Shown here: positions 51,287-58,871 of the stretch, piece after piece
How positions within the stretch are numbered: the stretch's first letter is position 1
How the letters are laid out: every line of letters starts with the position of its first letter
NCBI RefSeq assembly: GCF_022814865.1
Contig: NZ_JAKVRD010000019.1
Span: 1 to 64,000 of the forward strand
From: Shimia aestuarii
Lineage (GTDB): Bacteria; Pseudomonadota; Alphaproteobacteria; Rhodobacterales; Rhodobacteraceae
Length of the DNA stretch: 64,000 bases
Direction of reading: 5' to 3'
Notes under the pieces: generated by a model
The model's database searches: none
Seen by the model: only the letters and a program-made list of their open reading frames with translations
What the model was told of the DNA's origin: nothing
Program-made: the position numbers and the translations under genes

Positions 51287-53206
51287 TTATACCTCCCTGA
51301 TGGGAAGGCTTCTTTCGACCTTCCCTACTTCCCCGGTCTCGTAAGTCACCTGCGCGCTTACATGGACCTCTTTTGAACCGTCGTAGAGCGCCGCGATCAC
51401 GTCAGCATAGCGTTCCTGAACGACCTTGCGCCGTAGTTTTCGTGTCCGTGTGATTTCACCATCGTCCGGGTCGAATTCTTTCGGCAGACTGACAAAGCGT
51501 TGCAGGCGCAATGGTTCGGTGACGGCCTTGTTGACCCGTTGGAAGGCCTCGCGAAGCAACGTCGCGACCTCTTCACGCTGAGAAAGATCGGCATATGACA
51601 CGTAAGGTACGCCGTTCACTTCGGCCCAGTGCCCCACGGCCTCGAAATCCACGCAGACCATCGCCGTCAGTTCCTTCAGCCCGGCGCCGATTACGGCAGC
51701 ATCCTTAATATACGGGCTGAATTTCAACCGGTTCTCGATGTAGTTTGGCACAAACCGCTCGCCTCCGGCCGTATGCATGACCTCGGAGACGCGCCCCAGA
51801 ACAACCAAGTGTCCATCTTCCTCCAAATACCCGGCATCACCTGTATGCAGCCACCCGCCCTCAAGGGCTTCGGCGGTCGCTTCGGGTTTGTTGAAGTACC
51901 CTTCGAATACGCTGTCCGAGCGTACCAGGATCTCCCCGTCCTCGGCGATGGTCACCTCGACGCCGGGCGCGGGTTTGCCAACGGTATGAAGGCGCACTTC
52001 ACCCGGAGACTGAATTGCATTGATCGCGCTGTTTTCGGTTTGGCCATAGAGTTGGCGCAATTTGATTCCCAAGGCTCGGTAGAAAACAAAGGTGTCTTCG
52101 CCGATCGCTTCACCGCCGGTGAACGCGTTCTTGAGGCGGTTCATTCCGAACTGGTCCTTGATCGGACCGAAAATGATTGCCTCACCCAAAAGTCGGCCCA
52201 AAGGCTCCAATATACCACCGCTTTTTCCGTTCAGCTTGCGTGTCTCAGCTGCGATGGCCCGATCCATGAAGAAATGGTACAGCCATTTCTTGAAAGGGGT
52301 CGAATTCTCGATACCCACCTGGATTGTCGTCAGCATTTGGTCCCAGCTTCTCGGCGCCGCCAGATAGAAGGTCGGAGCGATCTCGCGCATGTCGCGCACG
52401 ACCGTTTCCTGGCGCTCAGGCACATTCACGGTGAAACGCCAAAGGAGTGCCGCGGCAACGGTTATGGCGAAGTCTCCCACCCAGGCCATCGGCAAGTACG
52501 CGAGGATCTCCTCATTTTCGTCGAAGGCACCCGCCGCATGTCCATTCCGAGCAGCAGCAAGAACGTTCTTCTGACTCAGTACGATGCCCTTCGGCGCGCC
52601 CGTCGTTCCGGAGGAGTGCAGAAAAATGGCCGGATCTTCCGGCTTCGCACGACTAAGCAGTTCCTCACGCAGACCCGGGGTTTCGTTCAGATCGTGCTGA
52701 CCAACTTCGATCAGGTGATCCCAGGACATCAGCCCTTCAACCTCGTAGAAGCCAAGACCGCGCGCTTCATCATAAATGATGTGGTCGATGCCCTCGGCGC
52801 CCGCGTCCTTCAGTTCCAGGATCTTGTCAACCTGTTCCTGATCTTCCGCAATAGCCGCGACGATCTCGACTTCGCCAAGAAAGTGCCGTAGTTCCTCAAG
52901 AGTTGCGCCCGGATAAGCGGGCATGGCGTAGGCACCCAGCAACGAAACAGCCAGCATGCCGCCATAGAGCCGCGCACGGTTATCGCCCAGAACAAGCACT
53001 GCTTTGCCAGGCTTCACGCCGAATTTTTCAAGCCCAGCCGCACAGGCCACCACCTCTTGGGCGTATTCCGCCCAGGTGGTTTCTTTCCATATCCCACGCT
53101 CTTTTTCGCGACGGGCGATATCTTTTCCGTGGAGCGACGCGTTCTTCGCCAGAAGTGCACCAATCGTTTCGCCGCCTGAAGACCGGTTCTTCGTAAAATC
53201 AGTCAT
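51287..53206 (-). CDS. Long-chain-type AMP-forming acyl-CoA synthetase (module 2)
   Basis: A 639-residue ligase homologous to the one at 16391. Phosphate loop IFLHSSGTTGAPKGIVLSQK, LYGQTENSAINA, hinge GWLHTGDAGYLEEDGHLVVL, then GGERFVPNYIENRLKFSPYI. It is placed between the LivG-type and LivH-type genes, as in module 1, and overlaps the LivG-type gene by 8 bp. Activation of the acid taken up by this importer is the likely role; the two ligases differ enough to suggest different substrates. Confidence 0.87.
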   Translation of the reverse strand: MTDFTKNRSSGGETIGALLAKNASLHGKDIARREKERGIWKETTWAEYAQEVVACAAGLEKFGVKPGKAVLVLGDNRARLYGGMLAVSLLGAYAMPAYPGATLEELRHFLGEVEIVAAIAEDQEQVDKILELKDAGAEGIDHIIYDEARGLGFYEVEGLMSWDHLIEVGQHDLNETPGLREELLSRAKPEDPAIFLHSSGTTGAPKGIVLSQKNVLAAARNGHAAGAFDENEEILAYLPMAWVGDFAITVAAALLWRFTVNVPERQETVVRDMREIAPTFYLAAPRSWDQMLTTIQVGIENSTPFKKWLYHFFMDRAIAAETRKLNGKSGGILEPLGRLLGEAIIFGPIKDQFGMNRLKNAFTGGEAIGEDTFVFYRALGIKLRQLYGQTENSAINAIQSPGEVRLHTVGKPAPGVEVTIAEDGEILVRSDSVFEGYFNKPEATAEALEGGWLHTGDAGYLEEDGHLVVLGRVSEVMHTAGGERFVPNYIENRLKFSPYIKDAAVIGAGLKELTAMVCVDFEAVGHWAEVNGVPYVSYADLSQREEVATLLREAFQRVNKAVTEPLRLQRFVSLPKEFDPDDGEITRTRKLRRKVVQERYADVIAALYDGSKEVHVSAQVTYETGEVGKVERSLPIREV

Positions 53207-54005
53207 GCGACCCTCCGATATATGCCTCGATGACCCGCGGGTCCTTCACAACCTCCTTGGGGATGCCACTGGCGATCATTTCACCGTAATTCAGGGCCAG
53301 CATCCGATCACAAATGCCGGTGATGACATCCATATGGTGTTCGATCAGCAGAACGCTGACGCCGCGTTCGGCACGGGCATCCAGAATGAAACGGGACATA
53401 TACCCTTTCTCTTCCTGGTTCATGCCAGCCATCGGTTCATCGAGAATCAGCATCTGTGGCTCGGCCACCAATGCCCGCGCCAGCTCGACCCGCTTTTTCA
53501 ACCCGATCGGAAGACCATCGACCAACTCATGCCGGATGCTCTCGAGTTGTAGAAACTCGATCACCTCCTCGACGATTTTACGGTTCTCGATTTCTTCACG
53601 CTGTGCTGCCCACCAATATAGCGCCGTGCGCAAAACGCCTGGGCTCATGTGGATGTGCCGCCCGAGCAGGATGTTGTCCAGAACACTCATCCCGTTGAAC
53701 AGGGCAAGATTTTGGAACGTCCTGGCAACCCCAAGCTTGGCAACCTTGTGAGGCGCTGTGCCCGTGATGTCTTTTCCTGCCAGCCGGACTTTGCCCTCGT
53801 TTGGCGGATAAAATCCGGTAACTGCGTTTGTTAGCGTTGTCTTGCCGCTGCCATTCGGACCGACAAGTCCAAAGATTTCCCCTTGTCGAATAACGAGGTC
53901 AACACCGGTGACAGCGACGATGCCGCCGAACCGTCGTTCAACCCCGCTGCACTCCAGTATCGCCCCATCATCGGCTCCGATTGCTGTTTTAATCTTTGTC
54001 GTCAT
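53199..54005 (-). CDS. ABC transporter ATP-binding protein, LivG type (module 2)
   Basis: A 268-residue ABC ATPase: Walker A GPNGSGKT, Walker B MLILDEPMAGMN, switch His in IEHHMD. The signature motif is again non-standard (LPIGLKKRVELARAL), close to that of the module 1 protein (LGYGLRKRVDLGRAL) and unlike the LSYGQQRR of ordinary LivG. It is transcribed with the ligase, permeases and binding proteins downstream. Confidence 0.87.
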   Translation of the reverse strand: MTTKIKTAIGADDGAILECSGVERRFGGIVAVTGVDLVIRQGEIFGLVGPNGSGKTTLTNAVTGFYPPNEGKVRLAGKDITGTAPHKVAKLGVARTFQNLALFNGMSVLDNILLGRHIHMSPGVLRTALYWWAAQREEIENRKIVEEVIEFLQLESIRHELVDGLPIGLKKRVELARALVAEPQMLILDEPMAGMNQEEKGYMSRFILDARAERGVSVLLIEHHMDVITGICDRMLALNYGEMIASGIPKEVVKDPRVIEAYIGGSHD

Positions 54006-54042
54006 CTAGATATCATTGTCCCCCTAAGGTTCACGGCCAACA

Positions 54043-54897
54043 TCAGGTAATCCGGAAGTAGTCCGGCCGCCCCGTTGGCCATGGATCCCCCCACAATTGC
54101 TGCCCACCGTCGATGTTCAGAACTTCACCGGTTACGAATTTCCCTGAATTCGCTGCCATATAGACAACCCCTTCAGCGACATCCCATTCGTCCCCGGCGT
54201 GCCGCATCGGGTTGGAGTCCTGAAAGGTCGCAGAACCCTCCGGAGGGTAGTTCCCGAAACCGTTGCTTTCGCAGCAACCCGGCGCCACGCAGTTCACTCG
54301 GATACCGTGCGGGGCCCACTCCACCGCAACCGACTTGGACAGGTAAACTACCCCTGCCCGGGCCGCACAGGTATGCGCGATGCCGGGCATGCCGCGCCAG
54401 ATATCGGCCACGATGTTGACGATGGAGCCCGATTGCTTGTTGGCCACCCAGTGGCGCGCCGTGGATTGCATCATCCACCACGTGCCGTTCAGGTTGGTGT
54501 CTATGACCGCATTCCAGCCCTTTGGACTAAACTCCAACGCTGCTTGCGGAAACTGACCCCCAGCATTGTTCACCAATACGTCAATCGCCCCGAACTCCTG
54601 GTTCGTCTTGGCGACAAAATCCTCGACCTGCTCAGGCTCCCGGATGGTCATAGGCACAGCAAAAACTTCGCCCCCGAAACTTTCAAGGAACTCCTTGGCC
54701 AAAGCCAGTTTCTCTTCGTTGCGTCCATTGATCGCCAGATTGGCCCCAAGCCTTGCGAACAGGGTCGCAATTGCCAGCCCCAATCCGCCTCCGGCCCCAG
54801 TCACCACAACGATCTTGCCGGTGAATAAACCGCTTGTGTAAACGGTTGCACGTTTTGACAGATCCCCCCTCGAAGACCCAAACTGCGTCTTATTCAT
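54043..54897 (-). CDS. PECR/DECR-like SDR (probable enoyl-CoA or dienoyl-CoA reductase)
   Basis: A 284-residue SDR: GAGGGLGLAIATLFARLGAN, NNAGGQFPQAALEFSPKGW, NIVADIWRGMPGIAHTCAARAG, INVxCVAPG-type strand (RVNCVAPG). The usual YxxxK is replaced by HTCAARAG, as in peroxisomal trans-2-enoyl-CoA reductase and related 2,4-dienoyl-CoA reductases (HSGAARAG), which points to NADPH-dependent reduction of an enoyl-CoA or dienoyl-CoA rather than alcohol oxidation. I chose the ATG at 54895-54897 because GGGAGGAGGCGTC precedes it. First gene of the module 2 operon, behind operator site 6. Confidence 0.8.
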   Translation of the reverse strand: MNKTQFGSSRGDLSKRATVYTSGLFTGKIVVVTGAGGGLGLAIATLFARLGANLAINGRNEEKLALAKEFLESFGGEVFAVPMTIREPEQVEDFVAKTNQEFGAIDVLVNNAGGQFPQAALEFSPKGWNAVIDTNLNGTWWMMQSTARHWVANKQSGSIVNIVADIWRGMPGIAHTCAARAGVVYLSKSVAVEWAPHGIRVNCVAPGCCESNGFGNYPPEGSATFQDSNPMRHAGDEWDVAEGVVYMAANSGKFVTGEVLNIDGGQQLWGDPWPTGRPDYFRIT

Positions 54898-54936
54898 GAC
54901 GCCTCCTCCCATTCCCCACTAGGGGTATCTGCCATT

Positions 54937-54965
54937 AATCTAACGTATGTTAGAAAACTGGTCAA
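54937..54965 (-). promoter_or_regulatory. Promoter with embedded operator (site 6)
   Basis: On the - strand TCTAACA-TA-CGTTAGA (54939-54954) differs from the consensus at one base. TTGACC (54960-54965) and TAGATT (54937-54942) are 17 bases apart and the palindrome lies between and across the -10 box, exactly as at sites 1 and 4. It would drive the SDR gene and the second transporter operon. Confidence 0.7.
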
Positions 54966-55002
54966 GTCACCTTTTCCCACCAGCCCCGCCTGTCATCTCC
55001 GA

Positions 55003-56169
55003 TCAGTAAGACTTTGGAAGCCCAAGGGCTTTTTCTGCTATGAACGACAAAAGCATCTGCGGTGTCACCGGTACGATGCGGAAAAGCAGAGCCTCCCGCA
55101 CTAACCGCTCCACGTGATATTCCTTGGCATATCCGAATCCGCCAAATGTAATTTGTGCGGCTTCGGTCGCCTCAACCGCGGCGTCGGCGGCCAAAAGTTT
55201 GGCGGCGTTCGCTTCGACGCCGCAGGGCTCTCCCGCATCGTAAAGGGTGGCGGCGTGCATCACCATGAGATTGGCAGATTCCACTCGCGCCCAGGCTTTG
55301 GCGAGTGGATGCTGAACACCCTGATTTTGGCCGATCGGGCGGTCAAAAATCACACGTTCGTTTGCATAATGTGCCGCTCGCGCCAGTGCGTTGCGCGCAA
55401 TACCGATGCATTCACCGGCCACCAGGATGCGTTCGGGATTCAACCCGTGCAAAATTTGCCTAAAGCCTTTGCCCTCCTCCCCGATCAGGTCCTCAGCCGG
55501 AATCGGCAATCCATCGATGAAGACTTCGTTCGAATCGACAGCCTTTCGACCCATCTTTTCGATCTCTCGCACGTCAACGAAATTTCGGTCGAGATCTGTA
55601 TAGAACAGGCTCAGCCCTTCGGTCGGGCTGCTCACATCCTCAAGCCGCGTTGTTCTGGCCAGAAGCAACATCTTGTCTGCCACCTGCGCGGTAGAAATCC
55701 AGACTTTTTGTCCGTGCACGACATATCTGTCCCCCCGCCGCACCGCCATGGTCTTCAGCTTTGTGGTATCCAGCCCCGTCGTCGGTTCGGTCACGGCGAA
55801 ACAGGCCTTTTCATCGCCTGCTATTAGAGGGCCAAGCATACGCGCGCGCTGCTCATCGGTCCCAAACTTCACCACCGGGTTGAGCCCGAAAATGTTCATG
55901 TGGATGGCCGAGGCTCCGCTTGCGCCGGCCCCCGACTCGGCGATTGCCTGCATCATTATGGTCGCCTCGGTGATCCCCAGACCCGCGCCGCCGACAGCTT
56001 CTGGCATGGCGATACCTAGCCAGCCGCCATCGGCCATTGCCCTGTGCAGTTCATGGGGAAAACCACCGTTGCGATCCCGATCCAGCCAGTAGTCGTCGTC
56101 GAACCTTGCGCAAATCCGCAGAACCTGGTCGCGAATCTCTTGTTGGTCGGCGGTCAATCGAAATGTCAT
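55003..56169 (-). CDS. Acyl-CoA dehydrogenase
   Basis: A 388-residue acyl-CoA dehydrogenase with CFAVTEPTTGLDTTKLKT, GQKVWISTAQVADK, QITFGGFGYAKEYHVERLVRE and the end LGLPKSY. The FAD loop and tail place it with the proteins at 13381 and 4492. Its start overlaps the stop of the CoA-transferase gene upstream (ATGA), so the two form one operon and probably act in sequence: CoA activation, then oxidation. Confidence 0.88.
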   Translation of the reverse strand: MTFRLTADQQEIRDQVLRICARFDDDYWLDRDRNGGFPHELHRAMADGGWLGIAMPEAVGGAGLGITEATIMMQAIAESGAGASGASAIHMNIFGLNPVVKFGTDEQRARMLGPLIAGDEKACFAVTEPTTGLDTTKLKTMAVRRGDRYVVHGQKVWISTAQVADKMLLLARTTRLEDVSSPTEGLSLFYTDLDRNFVDVREIEKMGRKAVDSNEVFIDGLPIPAEDLIGEEGKGFRQILHGLNPERILVAGECIGIARNALARAAHYANERVIFDRPIGQNQGVQHPLAKAWARVESANLMVMHAATLYDAGEPCGVEANAAKLLAADAAVEATEAAQITFGGFGYAKEYHVERLVREALLFRIVPVTPQMLLSFIAEKALGLPKSY

Positions 56170-57377
56170 AGCGCGCGCCCTCTTTCCAATCTTACGAGCC
56201 CAGCCTCACATAGGGCAGCGATCCGCTCATCGTCAAAACCAAGATCACGCAGAATGCTTTGGCTGTCTGCGCCAGGCGGTCGTCCCAGCCAACGAAGCTG
56301 ACCGGGCGTCGCGCTGAGATGAGGGACCGGACCAATGACCTGAGTCTGTTCGCCAGCGACCGACACGATATCCCCGCGATGGCGTATCTGCTCGTTCGTC
56401 GCGATTTCCTCGACACTCAACACACGCGAGGCAACGGCATCATGGCGGGCGAATACCGCCTCCACTTCCTTAGCCGTGTGCTGCATGACAAAATCATTGA
56501 TCGCATCGAAGACCACAGCCATGTGCTGCGACATCTCGCCGAGTGTCGCAAACCGCGGATCATCGGCAAGGGCGTCCCCGCCGACTGCCCGCAACAGTCG
56601 TTGCGCGGTTTCCGCGCTCCCTGCTGAAACGGTCAGCCACACCCCATCGGACGTTCGGAACATCCCCCCCGGAGCAAAGTCCATCGGCTGGCGAAGCCCA
56701 TTGCGCCGCGGCGAGAGGTTCGCGCCCGTCAATGCGGGAACCGGATAATCCATTAACCGAAGCAGGGCCTCGAACACTGCAAGATCGACGACCTGACCGC
56801 GTGCTATCCCCTTTTCGCGAGCAAATAGCGCGATCATGATTCCCAAAGCGCCCACTAGCCCTGTCGTGCTGTCGGCCGCCGGAAAGCCGGGGTGCATCGG
56901 CGGCCCTTCGGGAAAACCGGTCAGATGTGCCAAACCACTCATGGCCTCTGCAGCACGTCCAAACGCTGGCACGTCGCGCATCGGACCGTCCTGTCCGTAA
57001 CCTGAAACCCGCAAAACAACCAAGTCCGGGTTCCAATCGTGCAAGACGTCTGGTCCAACACCAGCACGTTCTAGCACACCCGGACGGAAATTTTCGATCA
57101 GCACGTCGGCATCTTCGACCAACTTTCGCAGGATGTCCCGGCCCTCGTCGGACTTCCAGTCCAGGCCTAGTGTTTTCTTGTTACGGCCCAAAGTCTTCCA
57201 CCAGACGCCCACCCCATCCTCTGCCTTGGGTCCAAGGTCGCGCATCATATCCGTCCGGTTGGGGGCTTCGATCTTGATGACATCTGCACCAAAATCCGAG
57301 AGTAAAGCTGCCGCAAGTGGTCCGGCAATTACGTGACCAAGTTCTATAATCTTCAGTTGATCAAGGGGTCCAGACAT
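56166..57377 (-). CDS. Class III (CaiB/BaiF) acyl-CoA transferase
   Basis: A 403-residue family III CoA-transferase: IIELGHVIAGPLAAALLSDFG, GRNKKTLGLDWKS, GYGQDGPMRDVPAFGRAAEAM. In the segment where many family members carry the catalytic Asp, this one reads AFGRAAEAM, which may mean an altered mechanism or that I have misaligned it. The ATG at 57375-57377 was chosen because the family N-terminus begins there; the longer frame adds 23 residues without similarity. Leader region holds the degraded operator site 7. Confidence 0.8.
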   Translation of the reverse strand: MSGPLDQLKIIELGHVIAGPLAAALLSDFGADVIKIEAPNRTDMMRDLGPKAEDGVGVWWKTLGRNKKTLGLDWKSDEGRDILRKLVEDADVLIENFRPGVLERAGVGPDVLHDWNPDLVVLRVSGYGQDGPMRDVPAFGRAAEAMSGLAHLTGFPEGPPMHPGFPAADSTTGLVGALGIMIALFAREKGIARGQVVDLAVFEALLRLMDYPVPALTGANLSPRRNGLRQPMDFAPGGMFRTSDGVWLTVSAGSAETAQRLLRAVGGDALADDPRFATLGEMSQHMAVVFDAINDFVMQHTAKEVEAVFARHDAVASRVLSVEEIATNEQIRHRGDIVSVAGEQTQVIGPVPHLSATPGQLRWLGRPPGADSQSILRDLGFDDERIAALCEAGLVRLERGRAL

Positions 57378-57401
57378 CTGCACTTTCGACTTTGCTAATT
57401 T

Positions 57402-57417
57402 TCTAATGGTTGTTCGA
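57402..57417 (-). promoter_or_regulatory. Degraded operator (site 7)
   Basis: On the - strand TCGAACA-AC-CATTAGA matches the island consensus at 11 of 14 half-site positions. TAGAAA overlaps the right half at the usual offset and TTTGCT/TTGCTA lies 16-17 bases upstream. It is 25 bp before the CoA-transferase start at 57377. Position and geometry support it more than the sequence alone. Confidence 0.4.
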
Positions 57418-57500
57418 TTCCTAGCAAAGGCGAAGTCGGACCTCAAGATTCAAAGGTAATCACTTCCCCAAAAACGTAACCGCCCGGTTGTTACCGCGGA

Positions 57501-57875
57501 TCAGTTCATCGGCGTCCAGTTCCATGAAAGCAGTTCGTTGAGCGGGTTGGTCATGTGATTGTGGATGCGGTCGAGGATTTCGGCCAGCCAGGCTTGCCGA
57601 TCGTGGCCGTTCATCTTGGCTGTCTCGACAAGGGACATCGCCCGGGACAGCGTTTCGCCACCGCTGTCGGAGCCTGCAGAAAGTCAGTTTTTTCGCCCGA
57701 TGCTGATCGGGCGCATGACGCGCTCGGCGGTGGTGTCGTCGATGCCGACGCGGCCATCTCCAAGGAAGAGCTCGAATGACGGCCAGCAGCTGAGACCATA
57801 GCGGAAGGCCTTCGCGAGATCGTCCTTGCCGGGAATGCGTAGCAGTTGGGCCTCGGTCCATGCCTTGAAGGCCTA
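57501..57875 (-). pseudogene. IS66-family transposase (TnpC) C-terminal remnant
   Basis: About 125 codons of the IS66 transposase end are recognisable: IPGKDDLAKAFRYGLS, DDTTAERVMRPISIGRKN, then SAGSDSGGE, and SLVETAKMNGHDRQAWLAE to the stop at 57501. A TGA (57684-57686) replaces the Trp or similar codon after GRKN, so the frame is broken. The catalytic Glu of the DDE triad (TAERVMRP) remains but the rest of the gene is absent. It is a dead fragment next to other element remains. Confidence 0.75.
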
Positions 57876-57928
57876 GACCATGGAGCGGGAGTGCGCCTGG
57901 CGTGCTGCCAGCCGCAGTTTCGCTGTCT

Positions 57929-58113
57929 TTCTTGCCCACCCGAACTATGGCCTGCCGTGCGTTCTTTCAGGCCTGTGGGACGAAGCGCTCGTCTTTGGCG
58001 GCACCGAAGTGGCTCCGACATTCGGCGGTTTTCTCGAAGGCGCGCTTGAGGCGACGGAACATGCCTACACCGTCCTTAAGACGGGTCGAGGGCGCTCAGA
58101 GAAACGCTTATAA
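57929..58113 (+). pseudogene. Flavin amine-oxidase-like C-terminal fragment
   Basis: The frame ending at 58113 contains ALVFGGTEVAPTFGGFLEGALEATEHA, split here as ALVFGGTEVAPTFGG and FLEGALEATEHA, which resembles the C-terminal FAD-binding end of flavin monoamine oxidases (FAGTETxxxxxGxxEGAxxxxxxA). No start or N-terminal domain is present; the similarity begins abruptly beside the IS66 remnant. It is probably a gene end left after a rearrangement. Confidence is limited because the match is short. Confidence 0.45.
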
Positions 58114-58125
58114 CTGCATCTACGT

Positions 58126-58870
58126 TCAGGCTGTCGCTGGGGAACCTGAAGGAGCGTTTTCTTGTTTAGGCGGCTTGATCAAGAAGAACAGCGCATACAA
58201 TACCGGCACCGCGACCAGTGTCAGGATCGAGGCGAACGCGAGGCCACCCATGATTGTGACAGCCATCGATGCGAAGAAGGCGTCTGATATGAGCGGAGTC
58301 ATACCGAAAATCGTTGTGCCCGCAGCCAGCACGACGGGCCTCAAACGGCTGACCGAGCCATCGATTACCGCCTGATAGTCCTCGACACCTTCGGCGCGTT
58401 GCTGATCGATTTCTTCCACCAGCACAATGGCATTCTTCATCAGCATCCCGGAAAGGGACAAGAAGCCGAGAAGGGCCGTGAACGGTAGCCCAGTGAACAG
58501 CAGATCGAGAACCATCCCCGTGACCGACATCGGAACCACGAGCCACAGGATCAGTGGCTGGCGCACTTTGTTGAACATCAGGATCGAAATTGTCAGCATT
58601 ACCAGAAAACCCAAGGGAAGCTGTTTGCCGAGACTTGCCTGCGCTTCTCCCGCGCTTTCGAACTCGCCACCCCATTCCATCGTGTAGCCTTCGGGAAGCC
58701 GAATGGCTTCGATATCAGAGCGGACACTGCGAAAGGCCTCATCTGCTGTCAGGTCGCCGCCTGCACCGCCGAGGACCGTTATCGTACGCTCACGGTCGCG
58801 GCGGTGGATAAGGGCCTCGACGAGGCGGGGCTCAAAGCCGGAGACGAGGTTGGCCATCGGCACATAGCCG
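58126..58870 (-). pseudogene. RND efflux transporter, C-terminal part (separated by an IS)
   Basis: About 245 codons of the end of an AcrB-type inner-membrane pump: VPMANLVSGFEPRLVEALIH, RRDRERTITVLGG, TLSGM-type helix (FLSLSGMLMKNAIVLVEEI) and the last membrane helices. The upstream part of the same gene lies at 60403-62736, on the other side of an IS1182-type element. Reading ends normally at 58126. As it stands it has no start of its own. Confidence 0.8.
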
Positions 58871-58871
58871 A

